From the NCBI RefSeq assembly GCF_001404985.1, contig NZ_JRLF01000012.1, positions 558,001 through 622,000 of the forward strand: a stretch of DNA of 64,000 bases. The letters run 5' to 3'. The translations under genes were made by a program, and so were the position numbers. The stretch is from Flavobacterium aquidurense. GTDB lineage: Bacteria > Bacteroidota > Bacteroidia > Flavobacteriales > Flavobacteriaceae. The first letter of the stretch is position 1, and each line of letters starts with the position of its first letter. Below the pieces are notes generated by a model. That model saw nothing but the letters and a program-made list of their open reading frames with translations. It was not told where the DNA came from and made no database searches. Positions 45,501-50,401 of this stretch are shown one piece after another.

Positions 45501-45824
45501 ACTGCAAATGCCCTATTATGTCTTGCTAGATTATCCCTTATTGAAGATAAAGATCACTCAGGAATACGAATTATGCCTATAGATGAAGCAGAGGGCTTAG
45601 GAAGCAACTATGAAATGTTGCATAAATTAGCCAAGAAGGAAAATTATCAAATTGTAAGCATGTCTATTGAAACTGCCGGAGATATCAATGATGATGGACA
45701 ATATATTTACATCATGCAAGATAACAAAGATGCTACTGGCTTAACGTACGTTCCTCCTTTAGGTATATTTCATAATAGTCAATTAACAGAAAATATAGAT
45801 GAAATTTTTGAAGAAATTGAATAG
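42504..45824 (+). CDS. jetC: Wadjet JetC-like SMC ATPase
   Basis: A 1106-residue SMC-like protein. Walker A is GESGSGKS (35-42), preceded by a short MukB-like N-terminal strand set (IYSLSTLNVRQHFNCDYKF). Charged coiled coils fill about residues 230-880. The ABC-signature region is SNSGSNGQTYT (~989) and Walker B is RIMPIDEAEG (~1022), followed by QIVSMSIETAGDI. It lacks the Rad50 zinc hook, so it differs from the SbcC in the same operon. JetC compacts DNA by loop extrusion in Wadjet. It overlaps jetB (8 bp) and jetD (26 bp). Confidence 0.85.
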   Translation: MANFQPKIYSLSTLNVRQHFNCDYKFNDFRTDFSGESGSGKSLIADFIQLLLVGSKVFKSGTEGIKQRDTSGLALKNQDGKYGRGYIFINVEVQPKRYIVLGGYLETTSSQMHFFIIQSGYDFEEALSAMDKPIFYRDLLVDGKIETLQNLEKIPLDTGYLKGVSNKKYHQLLFNNGLLAVDLSQNIQSLKSYAAIIRSFSRGKGFFTDSDALKKFLFGDDDQKRLFDKYQDDVQNINLDQQQHQRLLEEIATIKDKELKIEHVLRDFENFKQSKMKFSLENASFWFKQNHIKFKEFQKSNQEHQAINIKRLLIKRKLANVKLADIKNHNQTVIHLKNEIRNAEMQKEKLISDLDRAKKLLDESTKYKDIVEKVNNWFTNNRADLDAIRQWHLAERSKINDVEALKTFENFLRDNNLQKDLEKSDWFNDYSKAGKLSNKKLTDLELSIEKLEVQLVFSDLDNPASLANWAIEYLSLPLSLEQESLLIHFQSLSRIAPVPPTGRFLPFPEKLFKKAITTEVDSGGFWLELNGIYEFIMACEKQYLNVALDQIKLNKEPLDVIRQQLKELKEKHINLKKLKEKLETYPALEKMLFLYKSNQDEIFTEIDEIAELTSTELEKYISIFENSEKNLKNYVSSKESYDIAYENFTSSRQIDKANQEKITEIENNMRKQYGSIDFEKLKKDESDHILTLEVQLENLVSEKNITSEKIQNLEEELFNIIPSFSKLYQMANDVEVEHNEAKVHFEKCQEQYSLSIINLNEARTMFMVEYNRDFNFAEDLIEIEYLPKENVINESRSKFEASYEWASSGIEDKIILKDYSVGILAHKLLPTVFPTQQIQEDLIGEQIEKRLTELTNDLQHIGSRKIEILHNVFNEVQKIYNDYLTNVQRITKYLANNQITGGNHATLQHKPSPGYPDDWMKIFRKRLTNEMQDVGIFASSGNGSKQDIDEIMINVFREANGTREAKVQDLLNPLSYFDLLFDIKLEDGQSNSGSNGQTYTANALLCLARLSLIEDKDHSGIRIMPIDEAEGLGSNYEMLHKLAKKENYQIVSMSIETAGDINDDGQYIYIMQDNKDATGLTYVPPLGIFHNSQLTENIDEIFEEIE

Positions 45825-46776
45825 CAAGGATCTCACATGGCCAGTACTAAAAGCCCTGAATGATCTTTATGAAAAAAAGAAAACTGGTGCTAAAATCCAA
45901 GAGAATGATTTCATAAGATATCTAATGATGCAAACAGATTTAATTGCTCAAAAAAAGGGCAATAATAAAATATTGATAGCACAAGATGGTTATGAAGAGT
46001 ATTATGAAGATCATTTTTATGCCGCCTATAAATATTATTATGATTTTCTTAATCTAATGAACATTCGCCCAGATGGTGGCAAAAATTTCACAGAAGAAGA
46101 TATTCGTACGTTGATTTTGATTTACGAAAGTAGAAATGAATTGAAGGATAAGCTGTCAAATATTGAAGATTTTTCTGCAAAAATTTTCGATTATGCAGGC
46201 TCTAAATATTTAAAACATAAGGATAGTGTTCGCAATGCTGTATTAAAAATTCTTGAAATTGAAGAATTTCCACAATCAAATAAAGATCTGCAGTATAGAT
46301 TAGTAGTTGACTATATAAATCCTAAAGCAATAATACTCTGCGAGAATAAATCTTTCCTGAAACAACCATGGAATGCTAACGAACTTGAAGTTAAATTGTG
46401 GTATGTAGGAGGGAACAATATTTCTATAGTAGATGATATTGATGAGATGGAATTAATTTACCCAATTTATTACAGTTGTGATTGGGATTTTGATGGATTA
46501 AAAATTTATCAAAGAATAAGCAACAAATTAAAAAAAAGAGGAGTGGATGTTAAAATTCTTATTCCAACAACACCACACTTATATCTTCCAACAAATTCTT
46601 TTAAACATTATAGCAGATGGGATTACAAATTAGATTTTTCAGGACTAGACAGAAAATTGTTTTCTTCTAATGCCCAAGAACTAATTGCTAAACTAGTAAA
46701 AGATGATTTGTGGATAGAAGAAGAAAGCAATGTATTAAAGGAAATGTATTTTCATAATTTAAATGACATTTGTTAG
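45799..46776 (+). CDS. jetD: Wadjet JetD-like Toprim nuclease
   Basis: A 325-residue protein. The N-terminal ~140 residues are a helical DNA-binding-like region (DUF3322 type). The C-terminal DUF2220 Toprim fold shows the glutamate in AIILCENKSFL (~177) and the acidic trio CDWDFDGLKIYQRI (~227), matching the DxDxxG pattern of JetD nucleases. In Wadjet this subunit cleaves plasmid DNA after extrusion. It is the last gene of the run, overlapping jetC by 26 bp, and is followed by an intrinsic terminator at 46848-46872. The Toprim nuclease distinguishes this set from housekeeping MukBEF/MksBEF. Confidence 0.85.
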   Translation: MKFLKKLNSKDLTWPVLKALNDLYEKKKTGAKIQENDFIRYLMMQTDLIAQKKGNNKILIAQDGYEEYYEDHFYAAYKYYYDFLNLMNIRPDGGKNFTEEDIRTLILIYESRNELKDKLSNIEDFSAKIFDYAGSKYLKHKDSVRNAVLKILEIEEFPQSNKDLQYRLVVDYINPKAIILCENKSFLKQPWNANELEVKLWYVGGNNISIVDDIDEMELIYPIYYSCDWDFDGLKIYQRISNKLKKRGVDVKILIPTTPHLYLPTNSFKHYSRWDYKLDFSGLDRKLFSSNAQELIAKLVKDDLWIEEESNVLKEMYFHNLNDIC

Positions 46777-46810
46777 AGATAACTCACTTAAAATCTTTAA
46801 ATCTTCAAGT

Positions 46811-46842
46811 AAAAGGTTCGTATTCGCTCCTTCTGGGATCAC
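46811..46842 (+). repeat. Degenerate tRNA 3'-end remnant before the array
   Basis: The stretch contains AAAGGTTCG, CTCCTTCTG and ATCAC in order. It mirrors the T-arm/acceptor end of the array units with a 4-5 nt insertion and substitutions, and it is followed by the same hairpin. It looks like an eroded unit or an ancestral attachment-site remnant between jetD and the array. Confidence 0.45.
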
Positions 46843-46847
46843 AAAAA

Positions 46848-46872
46848 GCCACTCATATCGAGTGGCTTTTTT
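46848..46872 (+). terminator. Intrinsic terminator after jetD (first array hairpin)
   Basis: GCCACTC (46848-46854), loop ATATC, GAGTGGC (46860-46866), then six T residues. It ends the 17-kb defence transcript. Three further copies precede the other array units. Confidence 0.9.
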
Positions 46873-46893
46873 GTTTTGTATTAAATTGTTTTT

Positions 46894-46969
46894 AGTAGCG
46901 TAGCTCAGTTGGATAGAGCATCCCGATTTTTAATCGGGACGATCGAAGGTTCGAATCCTTCTGCGTTCA
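46894..46969 (+). tRNA. tRNA-Lys(UUU)-like copy 1 (probably non-canonical)
   Basis: The D arm (GCTC-AGTTGGATA-GAGC) and T arm (GAAGG-TTCGAAT-CCTTC) are standard. The anticodon loop TTTTTAA gives TTT, but the anticodon stem is 6 bp (TCCCGA/TCGGGA) rather than 5. The 5' acceptor strand AGTAGCG pairs poorly with TGCGTTC. A slipped AGCGTA/TGCGTT pairing would use up bases 8-9. It could be a pseudo-tRNA or a specialised tRNA-like RNA. Confidence 0.55.
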
Positions 46970-46975
46970 CAAAAT

Positions 46976-47000
46976 GCCACTCATATCGAGTGGCTTTTTT
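46976..47000 (+). terminator. Intrinsic terminator, array copy 2
   Basis: GCCACTC (46976-46982), loop ATATC, GAGTGGC (46988-46994), six T residues. It follows tRNA-like copy 1 by 6 bp. Confidence 0.85.
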
Positions 47001-47021
47001 GTTTGTATTAAATTGGTTTTT

Positions 47022-47097
47022 AGTAGCGTAGCTCAGCTGGATTGAGCATCCCGATTTTTAATCGGGACGATCGAAGGTTCGAATCCTTCTGCGTTCA
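47022..47097 (+). tRNA. tRNA-Lys(UUU)-like copy 2
   Basis: Same as copy 1 except in the D loop (AGCTGGATT in place of AGTTGGATA). The anticodon TTT, 6-bp anticodon stem, T arm and weak acceptor are unchanged. Confidence 0.55.
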
Positions 47098-47103
47098 CGA
47101 AAA

Positions 47104-47128
47104 GCCACTCATATAGAGTGGCTTTTTT
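47104..47128 (+). terminator. Intrinsic terminator, array copy 3
   Basis: GCCACTC (47104-47110), loop ATATA, GAGTGGC (47116-47122), six T residues. The loop change leaves the stem intact. Confidence 0.85.
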
Positions 47129-47149
47129 GTTTTGTATTAAATTGTTTTT

Positions 47150-47225
47150 AGTAGCGTAGCTCAGTTGGATAGAGCATCCCGATTTTTAATCGGGACGGTC
47201 GAAGGTTCGAATCCTTCTGTGTTCA
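47150..47225 (+). tRNA. tRNA-Lys(UUU)-like copy 3
   Basis: Anticodon TTT, with variable region ACGGTC instead of ACGATC and 3' acceptor TGTGTTC instead of TGCGTTC. The acceptor change removes one more possible pair, so this copy is less tRNA-like than copies 1 and 2. Confidence 0.5.
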
Positions 47226-47231
47226 CGAAAA

Positions 47232-47256
47232 GCCACTCAAATCGAGTGGCTTTTTT
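47232..47256 (+). terminator. Intrinsic terminator, array copy 4
   Basis: GCCACTC (47232-47238), loop AAATC, GAGTGGC (47244-47250), six T residues. Confidence 0.85.
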
Positions 47257-47274
47257 GTTTGTATTAAATTGTTT

Positions 47275-47742
47275 TTAGTAGCGTAGCTCAGTTGGATAGA
47301 GCATCCCGATTTTTAATCGGGACGGTCGAAGGTTCGAATCCTTCTGTGTTATATTTCGATTAAAATGTTGTAGAATTCGTTTAGGTGACGCTATGACTAC
47401 TTTGCGAATAGGATCAAACCATTCTAATTCTTTTGTAACTTCAGCACAGCATTCATTTTTTGAGTTGAAAAAACAGCTTTTAATACTGATTTTATCATCT
47501 ATATAACAATGTTTCATCTCAACAAAAAAAGACTCTGTAAACATTAGATTTTTGTAATTAACGACTACATGATTTCCTTCTTGTAAACCAAGATTTAATG
47601 AGTTGAGTTTTTCTTTTGAAAATCCGTTATAGAACAAAAAATGATATAATAGTCGAAGTGTATAGGAAATATAGGCCGTATTTTCCATCACCATAAAATC
47701 ATTTACATCTTCTCCGGTAACAATATAATTTTTGCGGATCAT
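47275..47742 (-). CDS. Hot-dog-fold thioesterase-like protein with C-terminus encoded by tRNA-like DNA
   Basis: A 155-residue reading frame. The first ~128 residues look like a 4-hydroxybenzoyl-CoA thioesterase-type hot-dog domain (ENTAYISYTLRLLYHFLFYN in the first helix; NHVVVNYKNLMFTESFFVEM and DKISIKSCFFN as strands). The usual catalytic Asp/His-Asn motif at the N-terminal turn is not clear. The last ~26 residues (TQKDSNLRPSRLKIGMLYPT and onward) are the reverse complement of tRNA-like copy 4. The native 3' end was therefore probably replaced by the array. The domain may still fold, because most of it is present. Confidence 0.6.
   Translation of the reverse strand: MIRKNYIVTGEDVNDFMVMENTAYISYTLRLLYHFLFYNGFSKEKLNSLNLGLQEGNHVVVNYKNLMFTESFFVEMKHCYIDDKISIKSCFFNSKNECCAEVTKELEWFDPIRKVVIASPKRILQHFNRNITQKDSNLRPSRLKIGMLYPTELRY
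47277..47350 (+). pseudogene. tRNA-Lys(UUU)-like copy 4, truncated at the acceptor
   Basis: Identical to copy 3 through the T arm, then TGTGTT followed by unrelated sequence, so the last acceptor bases and discriminator are lost. No terminator hairpin follows. Its complement encodes the C-terminus of the thioesterase reading frame on the other strand. Confidence 0.6.
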
Positions 47743-47763
47743 TTTGAATTTATTTAGGATATT

Positions 47764-47798
47764 AAAAAAAGAGGCCAGTTTAATAAAAAACTGACCTC
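47764..47798 (-). terminator. Intrinsic terminator downstream of the YceI operon
   Basis: On the minus strand, GAGGTCAGTTT pairs with AAACTGGCCTC (arms 47788-47798 and 47771-47781, one mismatch), followed by seven T residues. It ends the OB-fold/DUF5777/cytochrome/YceI transcript. Confidence 0.85.
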
Positions 47799-47900
47799 AT
47801 AACATTAGTCATGTTTAATGATCTTCCAAATCAAAAAGAGCTATTTAGATAGTAGTAGTGGGTAATTTCTAGTATCTAAATATTGATGTATTGAAAACGA

Positions 47901-48455
47901 TCATTTAATCAATAAAAAATTGTAATTAATTTTTATTTTATCAGCAATTTTTTTTCTAACCAGACTTGGTATTTCTATATCAAAATCTTCCGGTTTTACT
48001 TCAAATGAGCCAATAGCATTAACTCCGTTAGCAGCTTTTGAAACTTTTACGGTTACCGTTACAGGTTTTGTTTTTCCGTGAATGGTAAGATCTCCTTTTA
48101 ATGTAAAATTTTTGGCTGTATTTGTAATTTTAGAAATATCAAAATCTTCTATTTTACCTTTTAAAGTTGCTTTAGAAAACTTTTCAGATTCCATATAATT
48201 TTCGTTAAAATGTTCCTCCATTAAAGCAACCTTAAAACGGAAACCTTTTATAAGTACCAAAGCAGCGAAATCTCCTGTTGATTGCTCTAAAACGGCAGAC
48301 ACACTTTTATTTTCTGCAGCGACTTCTTCATACGAAGGCATTGAAGCCTGAAATTTTATACTGCCAGTTTTTGTGATTAATTTTTGAGCAAATCCATCTG
48401 TATTTGCGATAATTATCAGCAGTAATGCAAAGAAATTAATAAATGTTTTTTTCAT
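47901..48455 (-). CDS. YceI-family exported lipid-binding-like protein
   Basis: A 184-residue protein with a Sec signal (FINFFALLLIIIANTDGFAQ, cleavage near residue 24). The mature part is an eight-strand lipocalin-like YceI domain (TKTGSIKFQASMP; NFTLKGDLTIHGKTKPVTV; DFDIEIPSLVRKKIADKIKI). YceI proteins bind isoprenoid or fatty-acid-type ligands in the periplasm. It begins 5 bp after the cytochrome gene and is last in a four-gene exported operon. Partners suggest an envelope redox or lipid-quinone role, but this is not proven. Confidence 0.85.
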   Translation of the reverse strand: MKKTFINFFALLLIIIANTDGFAQKLITKTGSIKFQASMPSYEEVAAENKSVSAVLEQSTGDFAALVLIKGFRFKVALMEEHFNENYMESEKFSKATLKGKIEDFDISKITNTAKNFTLKGDLTIHGKTKPVTVTVKVSKAANGVNAIGSFEVKPEDFDIEIPSLVRKKIADKIKINYNFLLIK

Positions 48456-48460
48456 GATAA

Positions 48461-48856
48461 TTAATTTTCTTTTAGTCCGTCAGTATTCCATTTTACAAGG
48501 ACGTCGATATTTGCCTGAGACATTCTTCCTGCCTGAGGCATTATACCCTGTTGTCCGGTTTGCAATTGAATTCTATTTAATAAACCGGAATTTTCAACTG
48601 CAGCTTTTACTTCTGCATACGTAGTCAGAGGTCTGAAACCTGCAGATCTTCCGCTTTGGTGGCAGCCTATACAATTAGCATCAATGATTGCTTTAGCGTT
48701 TTTAGTATAGCTAGATGTGACTACTGGCTCCGTTGGTGTTCCTGGTCCAGGAGGTGTGACTGTGTCTGGTGGTGTTTCGATATCCTGATAGGTGTCAGAA
48801 TCACTGCAACTCGTTAATGCAGCAAGTAAAATTGTAAGTAGGATTGTCTTTTTCAT
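48461..48856 (-). CDS. Mono-heme c-type cytochrome-like lipoprotein
   Basis: A 131-residue lipoprotein. The lipobox is ALTSCSD (Cys near 17). A Pro/Thr-rich linker (about 25-48) follows, then a small cytochrome-like domain with the heme-binding CIGCH (near 62-66). A later methionine in QQGIMPQAGRMS (~105) could be the axial ligand. This is the planctomycete-type or c-type fold found in Bacteroidota envelope redox clusters. It should sit on the periplasmic face. Gaps are 5 bp to the YceI gene and 20 bp to the DUF5777 gene, so it is in the same operon. Confidence 0.85.
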   Translation of the reverse strand: MKKTILLTILLAALTSCSDSDTYQDIETPPDTVTPPGPGTPTEPVVTSSYTKNAKAIIDANCIGCHQSGRSAGFRPLTTYAEVKAAVENSGLLNRIQLQTGQQGIMPQAGRMSQANIDVLVKWNTDGLKEN

Positions 48857-48876
48857 AAATTATTTGATTGTAGTTA

Positions 48877-49719
48877 TTAAAATACTCTGTATAGGTTAAA
48901 TCCAAAAAAGAAATCTCCTTTTCCCCAGTCACCAGACGCATTAGTAAGATATCCGCTCTCACTCATGGATTGTGAATTGGTAAATATTAGTTGGAAAACG
49001 TGTCCGCCTGTTTCTACATCCAGACCTACTGATAAAGGATTTTTGTAAAATTCAGGTTTGTCAAAGTTGTGCATGTACTCTAAATTGACAGATAGTCTTT
49101 TCGTTATTTTGTAACGTCCACCTCCTCCAAAAGAAAACTGATTATCTCTTTCTATATCAGGATTGTAGAGGTTTCTATGTACAAATGAAGGGACTAATTC
49201 TAAAGATAGTTTTTCATTAACTTTTCTGGATATTAAAAGTTGCTGTACATATGTCATACGGTGCTTGAATTCTAAACCTGGATATTGATCTTTTTCTAAA
49301 AAAGTATTAATATCTGCAACACTATACCCAACAATGTCCAGAGGAAAGCTGTTGTCCTGTCTTATCATGCGGTATTTTACTCCGGCTTCATACATTTTAT
49401 TTAAAGTATGTCTGGAAAGACTTACTGATAACCAATCAGTAACTCCGTAAATACCACCCAGTTTTGTAGTCGCATTATCAAGACCAAAAAAACTATCAAA
49501 GCCATCTTTAACAGTGCCAAAACGATGTGAGACCACAAAATAGAACTCTTTTTTTGCGGGCATTTTTGTTGTCTGTAAGGTTACCAGCTGTAAAGCCTTA
49601 AAAGTTGCAGTAGAATAACTTTGCTCTACCTGTGTAGAATCAAGATCCTTTAGCAGATCATCCTGCGAATAGGCCATGGTAGCTAAAAGAAAGCAGATTG
49701 GGACTAAAAATTTCTTCAT
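48877..49719 (-). CDS. DUF5777 outer-membrane beta-barrel protein
   Basis: A 280-residue exported protein. The signal is MKKFLVPICFLLATMAYSQD. The mature protein is a barrel-like series of strands (EFYFVVSHRFGTVKDGFDSF; GGIYGVTDWLSVSLSRHTLN), ending in GDFFFGFNLYRVF with a C-terminal aromatic. I recognise the DUF5777 family, often near c-type cytochromes and YceI genes in this phylum. Function is unknown; a porin or scaffold for an envelope redox complex is possible. It lies 7 bp downstream of the OB-fold gene. Confidence 0.8.
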   Translation of the reverse strand: MKKFLVPICFLLATMAYSQDDLLKDLDSTQVEQSYSTATFKALQLVTLQTTKMPAKKEFYFVVSHRFGTVKDGFDSFFGLDNATTKLGGIYGVTDWLSVSLSRHTLNKMYEAGVKYRMIRQDNSFPLDIVGYSVADINTFLEKDQYPGLEFKHRMTYVQQLLISRKVNEKLSLELVPSFVHRNLYNPDIERDNQFSFGGGGRYKITKRLSVNLEYMHNFDKPEFYKNPLSVGLDVETGGHVFQLIFTNSQSMSESGYLTNASGDWGKGDFFFGFNLYRVF

Positions 49720-49726
49720 AAATTGA

Positions 49727-50131
49727 TTATTTGTTTTGTTTATTAATGGTGCATTGGTCTATTTTAACTTCTTGAAATAGTTCATCATAACCAATACATT
49801 TGCCTTTAACCGATACTTTATTATGGATAAGTTTGTTGTTTATTTTTTGAGTGAAAAGACAAAAGACATTATTTTCAATAATGATTACAGAATCTGTTTC
49901 TTTTGTTACTATACCTGTTAATTCAATAGTTTTATTGAGATATATGGAATCTGCTTTTACGGGATTTGTGCTATAATCGCTGAGTAATTTTGTTGCTGTT
50001 ACATTAAAATCCGGTATTTCTGATTCTATATTGCGTGCCTCCTTATAGAGAAATCCGTAATAAAAATAAATCCCTGCCGAAGCCACTATCAATACGACCG
50101 CAAGAACAGTTGCTGTTTTTTTTCTTTTCAT
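49727..50131 (-). CDS. Membrane-anchored OB-fold protein (tRNA_anti-like)
   Basis: A 134-residue protein with a single N-terminal transmembrane segment (VLAVVLIVASAGIYFYYGFL, 9-28). It is followed by a five-strand OB fold (TIELTGIVTKETDSVIIIEN; KVSVKGKCIGYDELFQEVKI). The pattern resembles the tRNA_anti-like family (PF12869) of small exported OB-fold proteins, which have no known tRNA activity. It is the first gene of the exported operon; a GTAGGGTAA motif lies upstream at 50320-50328. Confidence 0.75.
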   Translation of the reverse strand: MKRKKTATVLAVVLIVASAGIYFYYGFLYKEARNIESEIPDFNVTATKLLSDYSTNPVKADSIYLNKTIELTGIVTKETDSVIIIENNVFCLFTQKINNKLIHNKVSVKGKCIGYDELFQEVKIDQCTINKQNK

Positions 50132-50319
50132 ATTTTATCGTTTAATTTTCGATAGAAAAATCATTTTAATTTTAAATAATGAGTTTTTCTAATGCTTTTT
50201 TGATCTTTTGTGAAACACTATAAAAAGTTTCGTCATAGCGGGATTTAAACAAATAGCAAAAACAACTGATGACTAATAGTCTTTTATAGATTTCAATAGT
50301 AAAACAGCTTTGGTACAGA

Positions 50320-50328
50320 TTACCCTAC
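50320..50328 (-). promoter_or_regulatory. GTAGGGTAA motif upstream of the OB-fold operon
   Basis: The same exact 9-mer occurs at 53876-53884 (between the sigma and fecR genes) and at 54450-54458 (upstream of sigma, other strand). It may be an ECF promoter or operator element linking these units. The rest of the 50132-50401 gap is AT-rich with no gene. Confidence 0.35.
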
Positions 50329-50401
50329 CAAAGAATTTGTATTTTGTAAAAAAAAAATGAAAAAAGAGGCAAGAAGTATTTTTTGCCATGAAGAAAATGA
50401 A

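Larger units (their letters stand above)
46848..47350 (+). repeat. Tandem array of four hairpin + tRNA-Lys-like units
   Basis: Four near-identical units repeat with start-to-start spacing of 128, 128 and 127 bp (tRNA-like parts begin at 46894, 47022, 47150 and 47277). Each unit has a GCCACTC/GAGTGGC terminator hairpin, an AT-rich linker (TTGTATTAAATTG), and a tRNA-shaped sequence. The last unit is cut off at the acceptor end. The tRNA-like parts share their 3' ends with tRNA-Arg at 27292-27365. Confidence 0.85.

Noticed and set aside
40536..46776. Housekeeping condensin (MukBEF/MksBEF)
   Set aside because: The fourth gene carries a Toprim nuclease motif (CDWDFDG), typical of Wadjet JetD, and the set sits in a defence cluster.
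46894..47225. Annotating the array units as ordinary functional tRNA-Lys genes
   Set aside because: The acceptor stem does not pair over 7 bp and the anticodon stem has 6 bp. They are listed as tRNA-like with moderate confidence instead.
46848..47350. A repeat array that might be CRISPR
   Set aside because: Units are 127-128 bp and nearly identical throughout, with tRNA arms and terminators. There are no short repeats separated by unique spacers and no cas genes.
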